The translations under genes and the position numbers were made by a program. DNA of 64,000 nucleotides. Origin: Kalymmatonema hyalinum WJT4-NPBG1. Lineage in GTDB: Bacteria > Cyanobacteriota > Cyanobacteriia > Cyanobacteriales > Nostocaceae. The notes beneath the pieces were generated by a model. The model worked only from the letters and a program-made list of their open reading frames with translations, did not search any database and had not been told where the DNA came from. Below are positions 26,998 to 36,701 of the stretch, piece by piece. How positions within the stretch are numbered: the first letter of the stretch is position 1; every line of letters begins with the position of its first letter. Location of the stretch: positions 1 through 64,000 of the forward strand of contig JAHHIB010000004.1 of NCBI GenBank assembly GCA_019359075.1, given 5' to 3'.

Positions 26998-27108
26998 GTG
27001 GTTAGTAGTTAGTAGTTAGTGGTTAGTAGTCATAACTCACTCATAACCATTAACAACTAACTCATAACTATTAACAACTAACAACTAACAAATAACAACT
27101 AACAACTT
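26998..27108. repeat. TTAGTAG/AACTAAC repeat forming a long inverted repeat
   Basis: A block of GTTAGTAGTTAGTAG units is followed by AACTAACAACTAACAA units, able to pair over some 20-30 bases. It fills the entire spacer between purA and rplY. Confidence 0.75.
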
Positions 27109-27110
27109 GT

Positions 27111-27701
27111 ATGGAGTTAACAGTCGATTGTCAAAAGCGACCAGAAGGCAGCAAGCCCAATGCTTTGCGCCGTTCTGGAAAAATCCCCGCTAATTTGTAC
27201 GGTCATAAAGGTACCGAGTCAATTGCTATCGTTCTTGACGCTAAAGTCGTTGAACGCCTGCTCATAAAAAGTTCAACTAACAACACTTTGATTGACCTCA
27301 ACATTACTGATATTCCTTGGCGTGGGAAAACCTTGCTACGAGAAGTTCAATCTCATCCAGCAAAACGTACGCCTTACCACCTCAGCTTTTTTGCTGTTGC
27401 AGGTCATGGCGACACTGATGTGGAAGTACGTCTGAGTTTTGTGGGAGAACCAGTGGGTGTGAAGCAAGAAGGTGGTGTATTAGACACGCACCTTACAGCC
27501 TTGTCGCTGCGTTGTGCACCAGAAAACATTCCTCAAGTGATTGAGGTTGATATTTCTAACCTGAACATCGGAGATAGTTTGACTGTTGAACAACTCTCCT
27601 TGCCTGAGGGGGCAAAATATTTGGGTGAGCCTGGGCAATCTGTTCTGATTGTGTTGCCTCCACAAGGAAGTCCTGATACAGAAACAGAACCAGTTACCTA
27701 A
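27111..27701 (+). CDS. rplY: 50S ribosomal protein L25/general stress protein Ctc
   Basis: 196 residues. The N-terminal L25 domain (1-92; [13 protein letters not shown], then [16 protein letters not shown]) binds 5S rRNA. The C-terminal TL5/Ctc domain (95-190; [20 protein letters not shown], then [14 protein letters not shown]) makes it the long form found in most bacteria. A terminator follows. Confidence 0.95.
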   Translation: MELTVDCQKRPEGSKPNALRRSGKIPANLYGHKGTESIAIVLDAKVVERLLIKSSTNNTLIDLNITDIPWRGKTLLREVQSHPAKRTPYHLSFFAVAGHGDTDVEVRLSFVGEPVGVKQEGGVLDTHLTALSLRCAPENIPQVIEVDISNLNIGDSLTVEQLSLPEGAKYLGEPGQSVLIVLPPQGSPDTETEPVT

Positions 27702-27731
27702 AATACCTAGAGTTTGATATAGTTACCGAAG

Positions 27732-27760
27732 AAACCAGGGGGCATACCTCTGGTTTTTTG
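27732..27760 (+). terminator. Terminator after rplY
   Basis: AAACCAG-GGGGCATACCT-CTGGTTT stem followed by TTTTG, 30 bases past the stop codon. Confidence 0.7.
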
Positions 27761-27799
27761 TTATGTAAACCACGAAGACGCCAAGGACGCCAAGAGAAG

Positions 27800-29347
27800 A
27801 TGACAGAAGTTTCGATTCCGGCTTTAATTGAGCAGATGTTGCAGCCTGGGTTTTATCCGCATCCCGTGAAGGAACCAATTGAATTGGTTCAGACGCATAT
27901 TTCTTATGTGCTGTTAACTGGGGATTATGCTTATAAAGTGAAAAAGCCTATGAATTTTGGCTTTTTGGATTTTTCGACTTTAGAGAAGCGGGGACATTTT
28001 TGTCAGGAAGAGTTACGTTTAAATCAGCGGGGAGCTGCGGAATTGTATTTGGAGGTGTTTCCTGTAACTTTGGTGGGGGAGCAGTACCAACTAGGGGGAA
28101 CAGGAGAAGCTGTGGAATATGTGCTGAAAATGCTTCAGTTTCCCACAGAGGCGCTGTTTAACAAAATGTTTGAGCAGGGTCAGTTAAATGAGGGACTTGT
28201 AGAAGAGCTGGGACGGGTGGTAGCTGAATACCATGACACTAAAACTGTGACGAATGATTACATTCGCTCTTTTGGTGAGGTGGAGCAAATTCGGGCTGCG
28301 TTTGACGAGAATTACGAGCAAACGCAAAAATATATCGGTGGTCCCCAGACGCAGGAGCAGTTTGAGGAGACAAAGGAGTATACGGATAAGTTTTTTGCCG
28401 AACGTCGCGAACTCTTTGAGAGCAGAATTCAAAAGAATTATGTTCGAGAATGTCACGGGGATTTGCACCTGGGAAATATTTGTTTGTGGAAAGAGAAAAT
28501 TTGGCTGTTTGACTGCATCGAGTTTAATGAGCCGTTTCGCTTTGTCGATACAATGTTTGACGTTGCTTATGCTGTGATGGATTTGGAAGGTCAGCAGCGT
28601 CCTGATTTGAGTAATGCTTATTTAAATACTTACGTTGAGGTGACTGGGGATTGGGAAGGGTTACAGGTGTTGCCCATTTATTTAAGCCGGCAATCGTATG
28701 TCAGGGCAAAGGTGACTTCATTCTTGTTAGATGACCCGAGTGTTCCCTCTTCGGTGAAGGAGGAGGTCGCAAAAAAAGCAGCTAATTATTACAAGCTTGC
28801 CTGGGAATACACAAAGCCCCGTCAAGGACGGCTGATTTTGATGTCGGGTGTATCGGGTTCTGGTAAAAGTACGACAGCAGGGTATTTAGCTCGTCAATTG
28901 GGGGCAATTCAAATTCGTTCCGATGCGGTGCGAAAACATTTGGCGGGAATTGGGTTGTTGGAACGGGGTGGTGATGATTTGTACACAGCTGCGATGACTC
29001 AAAAAACTTATGCACGGCTGTTGGAATTGGGAATTTCGTTGGCAAGTCAAGGATACTCGGTGATTTTGGATGCTAAGTATGATAGACAGCAGTTGCGTGA
29101 GGAGGTGATTGCCTCAGCTCAAGAGCATCAACTTCCCCTGCAAATTATCTCCTGCACAGCACCGTTAAAAGTTTTGCAACAGCGACTGGATGACCGTACT
29201 GGTGATATTGCTGATGCGACTGCTGATTTATTAGAATCTCAGATCGAGCAAGCTGAACCTTTGAGTGAAAAAGAAAAACCACTCGCTAAAATTTTGGATA
29301 CGACTCAATCAATAGAGGCACAATTAAAGGATGTAATTCGGCAATAG
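27800..29347 (+). CDS. APH-like kinase fused to AAA/P-loop kinase
   Basis: 515 residues from ATG 27800; the earlier in-frame codons come from a CACGAAGACGCCAAGGACG-type repeat. The N-terminal 330 residues form an aminoglycoside-phosphotransferase-like fold with CHGDLHLGNI (catalytic loop) and LFDCIEFNEPFR (metal-binding Asp). The C-terminal P-loop domain has MSGVSGSGKSTTAG and a zeta-toxin/shikimate-kinase-like layout. This two-domain arrangement is known in many bacteria, but its substrate is unknown. It leads a possible operon with the next gene, 9 bases away. Confidence 0.85.
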   Translation: MTEVSIPALIEQMLQPGFYPHPVKEPIELVQTHISYVLLTGDYAYKVKKPMNFGFLDFSTLEKRGHFCQEELRLNQRGAAELYLEVFPVTLVGEQYQLGGTGEAVEYVLKMLQFPTEALFNKMFEQGQLNEGLVEELGRVVAEYHDTKTVTNDYIRSFGEVEQIRAAFDENYEQTQKYIGGPQTQEQFEETKEYTDKFFAERRELFESRIQKNYVRECHGDLHLGNICLWKEKIWLFDCIEFNEPFRFVDTMFDVAYAVMDLEGQQRPDLSNAYLNTYVEVTGDWEGLQVLPIYLSRQSYVRAKVTSFLLDDPSVPSSVKEEVAKKAANYYKLAWEYTKPRQGRLILMSGVSGSGKSTTAGYLARQLGAIQIRSDAVRKHLAGIGLLERGGDDLYTAAMTQKTYARLLELGISLASQGYSVILDAKYDRQQLREEVIASAQEHQLPLQIISCTAPLKVLQQRLDDRTGDIADATADLLESQIEQAEPLSEKEKPLAKILDTTQSIEAQLKDVIRQ

Positions 29348-29356
29348 GCTGACCTT

Positions 29357-29857
29357 ATGGCACCACCAAAGCTAAACTTCTCAGCAAACTTCGTAACTCA
29401 AATCCTACTTGGGTTATTTTTCACACTTATATTTTTGGCTACGGGATATGACCCATCTCTTAGTATTTTTCTGGGTGTATTGGGTGGTTTCGCCTTAGGC
29501 TGGGTGACGTCATCAACCAAAACTGGTCCCCAGGCTTCAACAGTAGCTACCTCTGAAGGCGTTGATGCAGGCTTGAAGTATTGGTTATTTTTCTTACTCG
29601 GCTTTGTGTTCGTGGGGTATAAACCACCAATGGGTATCTTTCTGGGTGCGATCGCTGGTATAGGCGGAGGCTGGATTATTGCTTGGTGGCAAAGTAAGGA
29701 AGAATCAAAAACTCAGCTTCCACAAGAAGAGTCAGAAGACATTGAAGCTGAAATTGCCATTGAAAAACAACCAACCAGAGGACGCCAAGTCAGGAAAACC
29801 ACTCGCCGTTTCCGTCGCCGTCCTGGAAGTATTAATTTCCGGTTTTGGGAAAGGTAG
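29357..29857 (+). CDS. Hypothetical membrane protein
   Basis: 166 residues with four short hydrophobic segments arranged as two similar hairpins (QILLGLFFTLIFLATGYDPS with IFLGVLGGFALGW, and LFFLLGFVFVGYKPP with GIFLGAIAGIGGGW). This suggests internal duplication of a two-helix unit. The tail is basic (RKTTRRFRRRPGS). Unknown function. Start 9 bases after the kinase fusion. Confidence 0.7.
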   Translation: MAPPKLNFSANFVTQILLGLFFTLIFLATGYDPSLSIFLGVLGGFALGWVTSSTKTGPQASTVATSEGVDAGLKYWLFFLLGFVFVGYKPPMGIFLGAIAGIGGGWIIAWWQSKEESKTQLPQEESEDIEAEIAIEKQPTRGRQVRKTTRRFRRRPGSINFRFWER

Positions 29858-30028
29858 CCAGAGGGAGGGAGAGAGGGAGAAGTAGAAATTCTCCCTTGTC
29901 CCCCTTGTTTCCCTCATCTTATTGGTGGGTGTGGTCAAAAGTAGTTGCTTGGCACAAAAAGACTTCCCTGTCCTCCTCATCCTCCTCATTCCCCTCATCC
30001 TCGTCATGTCAACTGAGAAATTTGCCAA

Positions 30029-30820
30029 ATGTTTTTCTATCTCTCCAAGTTGCTACCACTGTTTTTCTATCCCCTAGGACTGGCTTGCTTATGCTTGCTG
30101 GTAGCGCTTTTTATGTTATGGAAACGACCACGCACTGCGGCGCTTGCAATTGCGCTGGCGCTGATTTTATTGTTATCTAGCAGTAATGCTTGGGTTTCTC
30201 GCTTGCTTGTACAGTCTCTGGAATGGCAAAATATTCCACCTGTTGAAATACCAACGGCAGAAGCCATTGTGGTTTTGGGTGGTGCTACCAGATCAGCTTT
30301 GCCGCCACGACCCAGTGTAGATTTAAATGAAGCAGGCGATCGCGTCATTTACGCTGGTGAACTCTACCGCCAAAAAAAAGCTCCTGTGATCATTCTCAGT
30401 GGTGGTCGGATTAATTGGAAAGGAAGCGGTCCATCAGAGTCGGCGGATATGGCTACTATCCTCACCTCTATTGGTATACCAGAAGCAGCAATTGTACAGG
30501 AGCCTGATTCCCTCAACACTTATCAAAATGCGGTGAATGTCAAAAAGATTTTGGTGTCTCGCGGGATTCGCCGCGTTTTACTGGTGACTTCGGCAATTCA
30601 TATGCCGCGATCGCTTCTCATTTTCCGTCGTCAAGGTATTGATGCCATTCCCACACCGACTGACTTTCTCATTAGTGAGGGTGATTTGCAAGAACTTGCT
30701 AGCACCCCAAAGGCGGCGTTACTGAATGTGTTACCTGAGGTTGACAACCTAAACTTATTTACCGCTGCTTTGAAAGAATACGTTGGTATTCTCGCCTATC
30801 GCTTGCGCGGATGGCTGTGA
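30029..30820 (+). CDS. YdcF/DUF218 family membrane protein
   Basis: 263 residues. Two N-terminal transmembrane segments (about 5-30 and 35-57) are followed by a DUF218 domain with AIVVLGG, GELYRQKKAPVIILSGG, SLNTYQNA and VTSAIHMPRSLLIFRR motifs. In E. coli relatives the domain lies in the periplasm and is linked to envelope or peptidoglycan-precursor processes (SanA/ElyC type). The exact reaction is unknown. Confidence 0.88.
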   Translation: MFFYLSKLLPLFFYPLGLACLCLLVALFMLWKRPRTAALAIALALILLLSSSNAWVSRLLVQSLEWQNIPPVEIPTAEAIVVLGGATRSALPPRPSVDLNEAGDRVIYAGELYRQKKAPVIILSGGRINWKGSGPSESADMATILTSIGIPEAAIVQEPDSLNTYQNAVNVKKILVSRGIRRVLLVTSAIHMPRSLLIFRRQGIDAIPTPTDFLISEGDLQELASTPKAALLNVLPEVDNLNLFTAALKEYVGILAYRLRGWL

Positions 30821-30922
30821 AAGCGAGTTATGAGTTATTAGCTATTGAGTAAGTAATAATAAATAAAGATTTGTACAACAACTCCCCTAAATTTACTCTT
30901 ATCTTCTTGCTAAATTAGGATT

Positions 30923-31144
30923 ATGTCTCAAGAGTTACCACATATTATACCTGCCCCTCAACCGCAAGTTGAGGACACATTTGCCTCTTACCAAACAACT
31001 CACGAGTTCTATTACGAACTTCAGGCGCGGTCAGAACTGAAAAAATATTCTGAATGGTATTATACTACAGCAGAAAACCACCGTCAAGAGCTAGAAAGAA
31101 TGCGCGGCGAACTAAATATAATGCAGTGGTTTCGCCGCAAATGA
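30923..31144 (+). CDS. Small conserved hypothetical protein
   Basis: 73 residues, soluble, mostly helical in the second half (ELKKYSEWYYTTAENHRQEL then ERMRGELNIMQWFRRK). Rich in Tyr and Glu. No recognised domain. It converges with ftrV, leaving only 5 bases between the stops. Confidence 0.6.
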   Translation: MSQELPHIIPAPQPQVEDTFASYQTTHEFYYELQARSELKKYSEWYYTTAENHRQELERMRGELNIMQWFRRK

Positions 31145-31149
31145 CTGAT

Positions 31150-31419
31150 TTAGATGATTTCTAATTCATTTTCACGCAAGTGTGCCTTGAATTTTTTACT
31201 AAACTGAACTTGAATTGGCAAGTTAGCGCTGACAGGCCTACCTTGCCATTGATTGAGAATACCTACCACTTCACCTTCTGTACCTTTGAGGTCAAAAGCT
31301 TTCCCGCGATGCTCAGGATGATGGTAAACTATGACGGATTCTTTAACGCGGATGCGATCGCCAATTTTCATATTAGTATTTACACCTAGCTTTTGTTCCA
31401 CAACTGTCTCCACAGCCAT
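31150..31419 (-). CDS. ftrV: Ferredoxin-thioredoxin reductase variable subunit
   Basis: 89 residues; core sequence MKIGDRIRVKESVIVYHHPE to HLRENELEII, an SH3-like barrel that supports the catalytic 4Fe-4S subunit (FtrC, not in the window). It belongs to the light-dependent thioredoxin system that reduces Calvin-cycle enzymes. The N-terminal 16 residues may be an extension; an internal ATG at 31371 would give the classical 73-residue form. Confidence 0.9.
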   Translation of the reverse strand: MAVETVVEQKLGVNTNMKIGDRIRVKESVIVYHHPEHRGKAFDLKGTEGEVVGILNQWQGRPVSANLPIQVQFSKKFKAHLRENELEII

Positions 31420-31661
31420 CCCTCACTGAACTTGCTTTTTTGAAAAATAGACTGCTTGCACAATGTATTGCTGTTCGTACTTATTCTGCACAGACACGCC
31501 GTCTGAACGCCTCTGTTGCTGCTAGACAAACAAAGCTCGCCTGTGCAGGCTTTTATTATTTCATGTTTAGCCTTAGTCCTGACCCTTTTGTTCTTCCAAT
31601 CAACGAAGAGACGAACAGGGCTAGGGCAACATCAAAGTCGCCTCGTACTTGGGCAAGAGGT

Positions 31662-32744
31662 CTAGTTCTTATTATCTTCACTCTTGGATGTTCCCAAGGT
31701 CAACTGCTTGCAGAGGAAGTTGCAGAAGCTGGCATGGTAGAAACTGTAGCGGATTTCTCTATCAATTTGCTGGAGTATTAAAAATTCATGCCAATTTTCC
31801 AGGATTTCTTCCACATCATATTCATCAGCGTCAATAATGCGGGCGATCGCCTCTGCTGACACTGAGGAGAAATGTTGCACTAACACACTCAGCACAGATA
31901 ATTTTAATTCCCTCTCTTGGTTAGAAGAGTTTGGGGGTATCATCTTTTGGAAATGCTGCTGATAATATGCTTCTAAACCAGGTAGTTGTAAAGACGTTGC
32001 ATCCGAGAGTTCTACAAGCTGATACGGTTCGCAGGAGAAACCCTCACAGATGGCAGGTAAAATCTGGCTGAGGTACATGAAATTGTTTTCGCTTTTGGCA
32101 GTCAGCTGTGTGATGAATTCTTGCTCACTTGTGAAGTATTGCCGAATGTATGCTTGCACATCTTCCCGGTTTTGTTCTGGATATTCTGCTAAGTCGAGAA
32201 CTTGGGAAGGTGCTTCTATCAACAAACCAGATTTCTTTTTGATGTAGGGACGGCGAGTGAGGAGGAAATACACCCCACGCGGGAGATATCTGGGGAGATA
32301 AAAGAGATTTGAGCCTGGGGTTTGGTTGGTGCGGTCAATAGCATCCAGGGCATCAATAGCAATGATAAACTTTTGCTGGGGTTCTAGCTGGTCGCTGACT
32401 TGCTGAAGCAGAGAATGGAGAGATGTTTCACCAGACGATGCAATTTGCGTGCAGATAGTCGCCAGAAATTCCTCAGCGTGATTTTTACCAGCAACTTGGG
32501 CATTGTAATAGATAACGTGGGGATTTTCCGTCACATACTTGGCGAGGATAGCACTTTTGCCGCTACCCGGTGCGCCGACAATGGTAAAGTAACCCCGGTT
32601 GTGGCGGTGGAGAAAGTTGGATATGGCGGTGAAGACGAATGCACGACCGACAAAATTCTGGTTTTTTTCGAGAATAACTTGCTGAAATTCGGTTGGATGT
32701 CCTCTGGGGTTGTTTGTGGTTGGGAGTTTAGGGATTGAATTCAT
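31662..32744 (-). CDS. STAND/NACHT-like NTPase, short form
   Basis: 360 residues. Walker A GAPGSGKSAI (about 57-66), Walker B FIIAIDALDAID, sensor LLTRRPYIKKKSG and a winged-helix-like end with SFYHASFCNF. Compared with the neighbour at 34201 it lacks the N-terminal 150-residue domain and any C-terminal repeat sensor. It could be a remnant or a stand-alone NTPase module. STAND NTPases act as signalling or defence switches. A palindromic element is inserted in frame (31987-32016). Confidence 0.75.
   Translation of the reverse strand: MNSIPKLPTTNNPRGHPTEFQQVILEKNQNFVGRAFVFTAISNFLHRHNRGYFTIVGAPGSGKSAILAKYVTENPHVIYYNAQVAGKNHAEEFLATICTQIASSGETSLHSLLQQVSDQLEPQQKFIIAIDALDAIDRTNQTPGSNLFYLPRYLPRGVYFLLTRRPYIKKKSGLLIEAPSQVLDLAEYPEQNREDVQAYIRQYFTSEQEFITQLTAKSENNFMYLSQILPAICEGFSCEPYQLVELSDATSLQLPGLEAYYQQHFQKMIPPNSSNQERELKLSVLSVLVQHFSSVSAEAIARIIDADEYDVEEILENWHEFLILQQIDREIRYSFYHASFCNFLCKQLTLGTSKSEDNKN
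31987..32016. repeat. Palindromic element inside the short STAND NTPase gene (in frame)
   Basis: TGTAAAGACGTTGCAT followed by a diverged right arm ending TTCTACA. On the coding strand it gives VELSDATSLQ. The left arm is almost identical to copies in mutL and the PP2C gene. Confidence 0.65.
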
Positions 32745-33318
32745 TGTCGTTTAGCATTGCTGATTAAATGACATACTTACCTGTAGGGTGGGCATTGCAA
32801 GCGCAAAATTTTGGTATCTCTTCTAAAAGATAAGAGCAATGCCCACCCAATACGGTTCGGATAAGACTTGATCCCCCCAACCCCCCTTGGTAAGGGGGGC
32901 ACGAAACCCCCCCCTTTTTAAGCCAGGGGGGATCTTCCTGAAGATGAACATAGTTAACCGAACCGTATTGAATGCCCACCTACCTTGAGTTTGTTGTCTT
33001 GCAAAAATGAATTTTATGAAAATAAAACCACAGATAAACACCGATGCATACAGATGAGGACACTGCCGTGGGCGGGTTCCCCGACTTGAGGCAAGTGTCC
33101 GTTAATTATCTGTGTTCATCTGTGTCCATCTGTGGTTCCAAATACTTAATCATTGGATTTTTGCAAAAACTCTAATAATTAACATACGGGAAAAACTTGA
33201 CGCGGGGTGAAAGTTTAGCAATTCAAGCATTTGGTGATCTGAATATTACTGTTGATGAAATACTCGGTTGGTCATCCTGATTTTGAATCATTCATTTAGT
33301 CTCCTCCCCACCTCCCCA
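32745..33318. other. Gene-free spacer with repeats and a short coding remnant
   Basis: 32785-32980 contains GTAGGGTGGGCATTGC and AGAGCAATGCCCACCC (inverted pair) and a GGGGGGCACGAAACCCCCC-type hairpin. 33066-33105 is the GTGGGCGGGTTCCCCGAC repeat. 33203-33280 (plus) reads RGESLAIQAFGDLNITVDEI then LGWSS and a stop without a start, probably the tail of a lost gene of unknown family. Confidence 0.5.
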
Positions 33319-34026
33319 TCACGCCATCCCTTCCAACCGCAAAAAATGCACTCTCCCTGACTCCTCCCCTGCCACAATTGTCACCCCATCCGGTGCAACA
33401 GCACAGCATCTTAACGAACTCTCCCCTGTGAAAGTGGCAATGATCTCCCCAGTTTCCAAACTCCAGAGTTTGAGTGTGTTGTCATATGAACCAGAAATCA
33501 CCTTTTTGCCATCTGTTGTGACGGCGACTGCTTCTACCGAGTCGCTATGACCTTTGAAGGTGCGTAGTAACCTTCCACCAGGGGGAGTTAAGCTTGGTGT
33601 CAAGGGACGCAACCAAGGTGAAACTTTCCTTTGCTTTGCGACTTCCAGCATTGCTTGAATTTCTGGCATTGCAAAGTGCTGCATTCGCCCCCACAATTGC
33701 CCTGCTAGTTGCTTTGTATCTTGTTGCAAGATATGCGCCGAGAGTAGCAACGCCCCTTGAATTAATTTCAGCGCTTTTACTTTCTCTTGGTTATATTCTG
33801 GATGATTGAATAGTTCTGGGTCATCAATCAAATCATAATCATCAATTAGTGGCTGCACACCAAATTCAGAATGGTTAATCTTTGCTGCGATGAAGTCAAA
33901 ATCAGTCAAAGTTTGGTAATACTTCTCCAACTGCTTTGACTGTGCCAAACTGTAGGGTAGGCTTTTTAGACGAGCGCGTTGGAATGCGGGACTTTTTGCC
34001 GCTAATTTTTCTGCCACTTTCCCCAT
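33319..34026 (-). CDS. WD40 remnant of a STAND NTPase (detached C-terminal part)
   Basis: 235 residues. Residues 1-150 are the helical bridge typical of cyanobacterial NTPase-WD40 proteins (YYQTLTDFDFIAAKINHSEF, then ALKLIQGALLLSAHILQQDTK and PWLRPLTPSLTPPGG). Only two WD40 blades follow: LLRTFKGHSDSVEAVAVTTD...LKLWSLETGE and a second ending GRVHFLRLEG, which is normally the closing blade. Such proteins usually have seven or more blades. It starts 175 bases after the stop of the NTPase at 34201 and was very likely once one gene with it. Confidence 0.8.
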   Translation of the reverse strand: MGKVAEKLAAKSPAFQRARLKSLPYSLAQSKQLEKYYQTLTDFDFIAAKINHSEFGVQPLIDDYDLIDDPELFNHPEYNQEKVKALKLIQGALLLSAHILQQDTKQLAGQLWGRMQHFAMPEIQAMLEVAKQRKVSPWLRPLTPSLTPPGGRLLRTFKGHSDSVEAVAVTTDGKKVISGSYDNTLKLWSLETGEIIATFTGESSLRCCAVAPDGVTIVAGEESGRVHFLRLEGMA

Positions 34027-34059
34027 TTTACACGATTTTATTTTTTAATATAAGAGGAT

Positions 34060-34195
34060 GTTTTAAAAGGGTTGTTCTATGTCATGTTGAACGCAGCGTT
34101 CGCGCAGCGTGTCCGAAGGACTCAGCGGAGTGAAACATCTCAGTATATACCCAAAACTTTAGATTCTTCGTTCCGCTTCGCTCCACTCAGAATGA
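34060..34195. repeat. Repeat block separating NTPase and WD40 parts
   Basis: Contains AACGCAGCGTTCGCGCAGCG and GTCCGAAGGACTCAGCGG blocks and GATTCTTCGTTCCGCTTCGC with CACTCAGAATGACA. The last blocks match the repeat that truncates the Uma2 gene at 21483. It is typical dispersed intergenic material. Confidence 0.65.
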
Positions 34196-34200
34196 CAAAA

Positions 34201-35790
34201 TTATACTTTCTCGGACTTTTCAACATCCTCTAAGTAGTTAGCAATCTGTCTATTAACCTCGTCAAAAATCTTTCGAGTTGACTTCAGTTCCCGTTTGCCT
34301 TTTAAAAAGTCAACAAAACTGGCATGATAAATGCTGTAGCAAATTTCTTCCTCGATTTCTTGTTTTTTCAAATATTCGCGCCACTCATCTAAAACTCGCG
34401 CCACAGAAAATTCATCTTGTTGGGCAATTTCCGCAATCATCTCAGAGGTAATTGCTGTCCCAATCTCCACCAAAATAAACAGCACAATGACCATCAATTT
34501 TTTGGGTTCATTCTCCATCTCCATCCGCACCCAATGCTGTTGATAATATTCTTGCAGACCATTAGGTAATTCCTTGATAGTCAGGTCTTGATACAATCCT
34601 TTAGCAATATCTGGTAGCACATAGCGCAGATACATGAAATTGTTTTCACTCTTTGCCGCTACCTGCTCAATAAAGTCTTTTGGAGAAATATGGCGATTTT
34701 GAATCCATTTTTTTAGATCATCCTTATGCTCTGGGTCATCATTGATAAATAAGCTAATATACTCTTTCACATCTTTTTTATTCTCTTCAGCATACTTATC
34801 CGCTGTTAAATCCAACTTCTCTTGCTCAACTCCTTCAGTCAACAAGCGTTTTTTATTTGGTGCGTAGAGTCGCCGAGTTAAGAGAAAATAGATTCTCTCT
34901 GGTAAAGTTTTCGGTAAATATAAAAGATTTTCTGCGCCTGGTTCTTGTTCCACCTCATCAAGAGCATCAACGACAATGACTAGGCGTTCATCAGCAGCAA
35001 GTTTTTCACTGACTCTCGTCAACAACGTTGGTAAATCAGCATTTTCTGCATTCTGCAACTGATAACGATTCATCAGTTGTTGACGGATACTTCTCAAAAA
35101 CTGTTCAGGTTTATTGCGACCTTCTGCCAAAACATTAAAGTAGCAGATAGCATTGTGGTCATAAACATATTTTGCCGCAATAGTACTTTTCCCCATCCCC
35201 GCATCACCTATCACAGTGAAGTAACCTTTGTTATGTTTTTTGAGGAAAGAGTTAAATTCATCAAAGACGAATTGACGACCACAAAATGTCTTGATTTTTT
35301 CCTCAATGAGTGCTTTAAACTCATCTGCATAAGAGGATTTTTCTGGAAGTGCTTTGAATTTTGAGTCAGCGAGAACTTCCGCAGGTGTCCTCGTGCGTTT
35401 TGCGACACTGACAAAAACGTTATAGAATTGTTGAAATTCTGGAAGCAAATTTATTTTTGCTTCTCGTATCTCATCGCCCAAGATATTCCAATCGAGAAAA
35501 TCTTCTGCATATTTAACAAAATCCAAGTGATTCTCATTAAAAGCTTTCCAAAAAGCTGTTTTAACCTCTTTCTCTCTAAAGAATTTGAGGATAGACTCAG
35601 GTTTATCCACGCCATACTCTACTAAAGCGTAAGCATAAACTGCATCAACATCTTTTGGCGGCTGCGCAGGGTCAAGTCCTAACTTTTTCTTAACTTTAAT
35701 AATAGTTTCATTACGTTGAGCTTGATTAATGATTGGGGAAGCAGCAGGAGCAATAGTTTTAATCGCATTAATGACGAGGTTAATATCCAT
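34201..35790 (-). CDS. STAND/NACHT-like NTPase
   Basis: 529 residues. N-terminal helical domain (1-160) of unknown type, then Walker A GDAGMGKSTIAAKY (about 193-206), Walker B VIVVDALDEVE, sensor FLLTRRLY and a winged-helix/arm segment ending YSIYHASFVDFLKGKREL. These proteins oligomerise when their C-terminal sensor detects a trigger. The sensor (WD40) is now a separate frame at 33319, after an intervening repeat. A palindromic or phage-derived trigger cannot be guessed. Function as a switch may be lost unless the two products reassociate. Confidence 0.85.
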   Translation of the reverse strand: MDINLVINAIKTIAPAASPIINQAQRNETIIKVKKKLGLDPAQPPKDVDAVYAYALVEYGVDKPESILKFFREKEVKTAFWKAFNENHLDFVKYAEDFLDWNILGDEIREAKINLLPEFQQFYNVFVSVAKRTRTPAEVLADSKFKALPEKSSYADEFKALIEEKIKTFCGRQFVFDEFNSFLKKHNKGYFTVIGDAGMGKSTIAAKYVYDHNAICYFNVLAEGRNKPEQFLRSIRQQLMNRYQLQNAENADLPTLLTRVSEKLAADERLVIVVDALDEVEQEPGAENLLYLPKTLPERIYFLLTRRLYAPNKKRLLTEGVEQEKLDLTADKYAEENKKDVKEYISLFINDDPEHKDDLKKWIQNRHISPKDFIEQVAAKSENNFMYLRYVLPDIAKGLYQDLTIKELPNGLQEYYQQHWVRMEMENEPKKLMVIVLFILVEIGTAITSEMIAEIAQQDEFSVARVLDEWREYLKKQEIEEEICYSIYHASFVDFLKGKRELKSTRKIFDEVNRQIANYLEDVEKSEKV

Positions 35791-36021
35791 TTTTCCTGTT
35801 GTTGGAGTATGATTTGATATGTGTACCTTATCGCATATTCCGTTGATAACTTCGTAGTGAGGACTTTAGTCCTCAACCACATAAAGCAAAGGACTAAAGT
35901 CTTTACTACAAACAGTCGTTTGAATGCCTTGTTGTTTAGTATATAAGTTATACTCCTTATTAAGGATAAGGCGAGGCTAGCAGAGCTAATCCAAGACTTA
36001 GAGCAGGAAACACTGAAAAAT

Positions 36022-36606
36022 ATGGAGACAGAGGAGCGGTTTATCGGCAATGAGGTATCTTGGGAACAATATGAAGCGCTACTGGTCAAGTTGTCAGATA
36101 ACTCCTCCTATCGCGTCACCTATTTAGATGGAGTATTAGAAATCTTGTCACCAAGTCCCCGTCGCGAGGGAATTAAGAAACGCATCGGGACTCTGTTGGA
36201 AGTTTATTTTGAGGAAACTGACACCAAATATTTTCCCCTTGGTTCTACAACTTTCCGGAGACAAGAACAACGGGGAGGGACAGAACCGGATGAAAGCTAC
36301 TGCATTGGTTCAAAAAAAGAGTTTCCTGACTTAGCTGTAGAAGTTGTTTTGACAAGTGGTGAGACGGATAAGTTAGCAGTCTACAAAAGGCTGGGTGTGA
36401 CAGAGGTTTGGTTCTGGGAAAACTCTCAATTCTCTGTGTATCGCCTGCGGGGCGACAAATATGAACTTATCCAAGCCAGCGAATTACTCCCCAATTTAGA
36501 TTTAGCACTGTTAGCTGAATATGTACGGCATCCCAACCCGCTTTTAGCAGTCAAAGAGTTTCGCAAACAAATTGGCGGTTCTGATACTCAAAGCACAAGT
36601 TCCTAA
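36022..36606 (+). CDS. Uma2-family (DUF820) protein
   Basis: 194 residues. Core motifs: RVTYLDGVLEILSPSP, EPDESYCIGSK, FPDLAVEVVLTSGETDKLAVYKRLGV and EVWFW, i.e. the Asp and ExV...K pattern of a PD-(D/E)XK-like fold. Complete length. Upstream are the STAND genes and downstream another Uma2 gene in opposite orientation. Function in the host unknown. Confidence 0.85.
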   Translation: METEERFIGNEVSWEQYEALLVKLSDNSSYRVTYLDGVLEILSPSPRREGIKKRIGTLLEVYFEETDTKYFPLGSTTFRRQEQRGGTEPDESYCIGSKKEFPDLAVEVVLTSGETDKLAVYKRLGVTEVWFWENSQFSVYRLRGDKYELIQASELLPNLDLALLAEYVRHPNPLLAVKEFRKQIGGSDTQSTSS

Positions 36607-36701
36607 CACTCGCGCTTTGAGTCTTTGATACTCGTGAACGAGGTTCCAACACTGGCTATAGCTTTAATGAGACTTCTAAACTAACTGTTTTAGCTGTTTC
36701 T

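Noticed and set aside
31440-31781. 113-residue frame between ftrV and the STAND gene
   Set aside because: Overlaps the end of the real STAND gene on the other strand and lacks any family feature.
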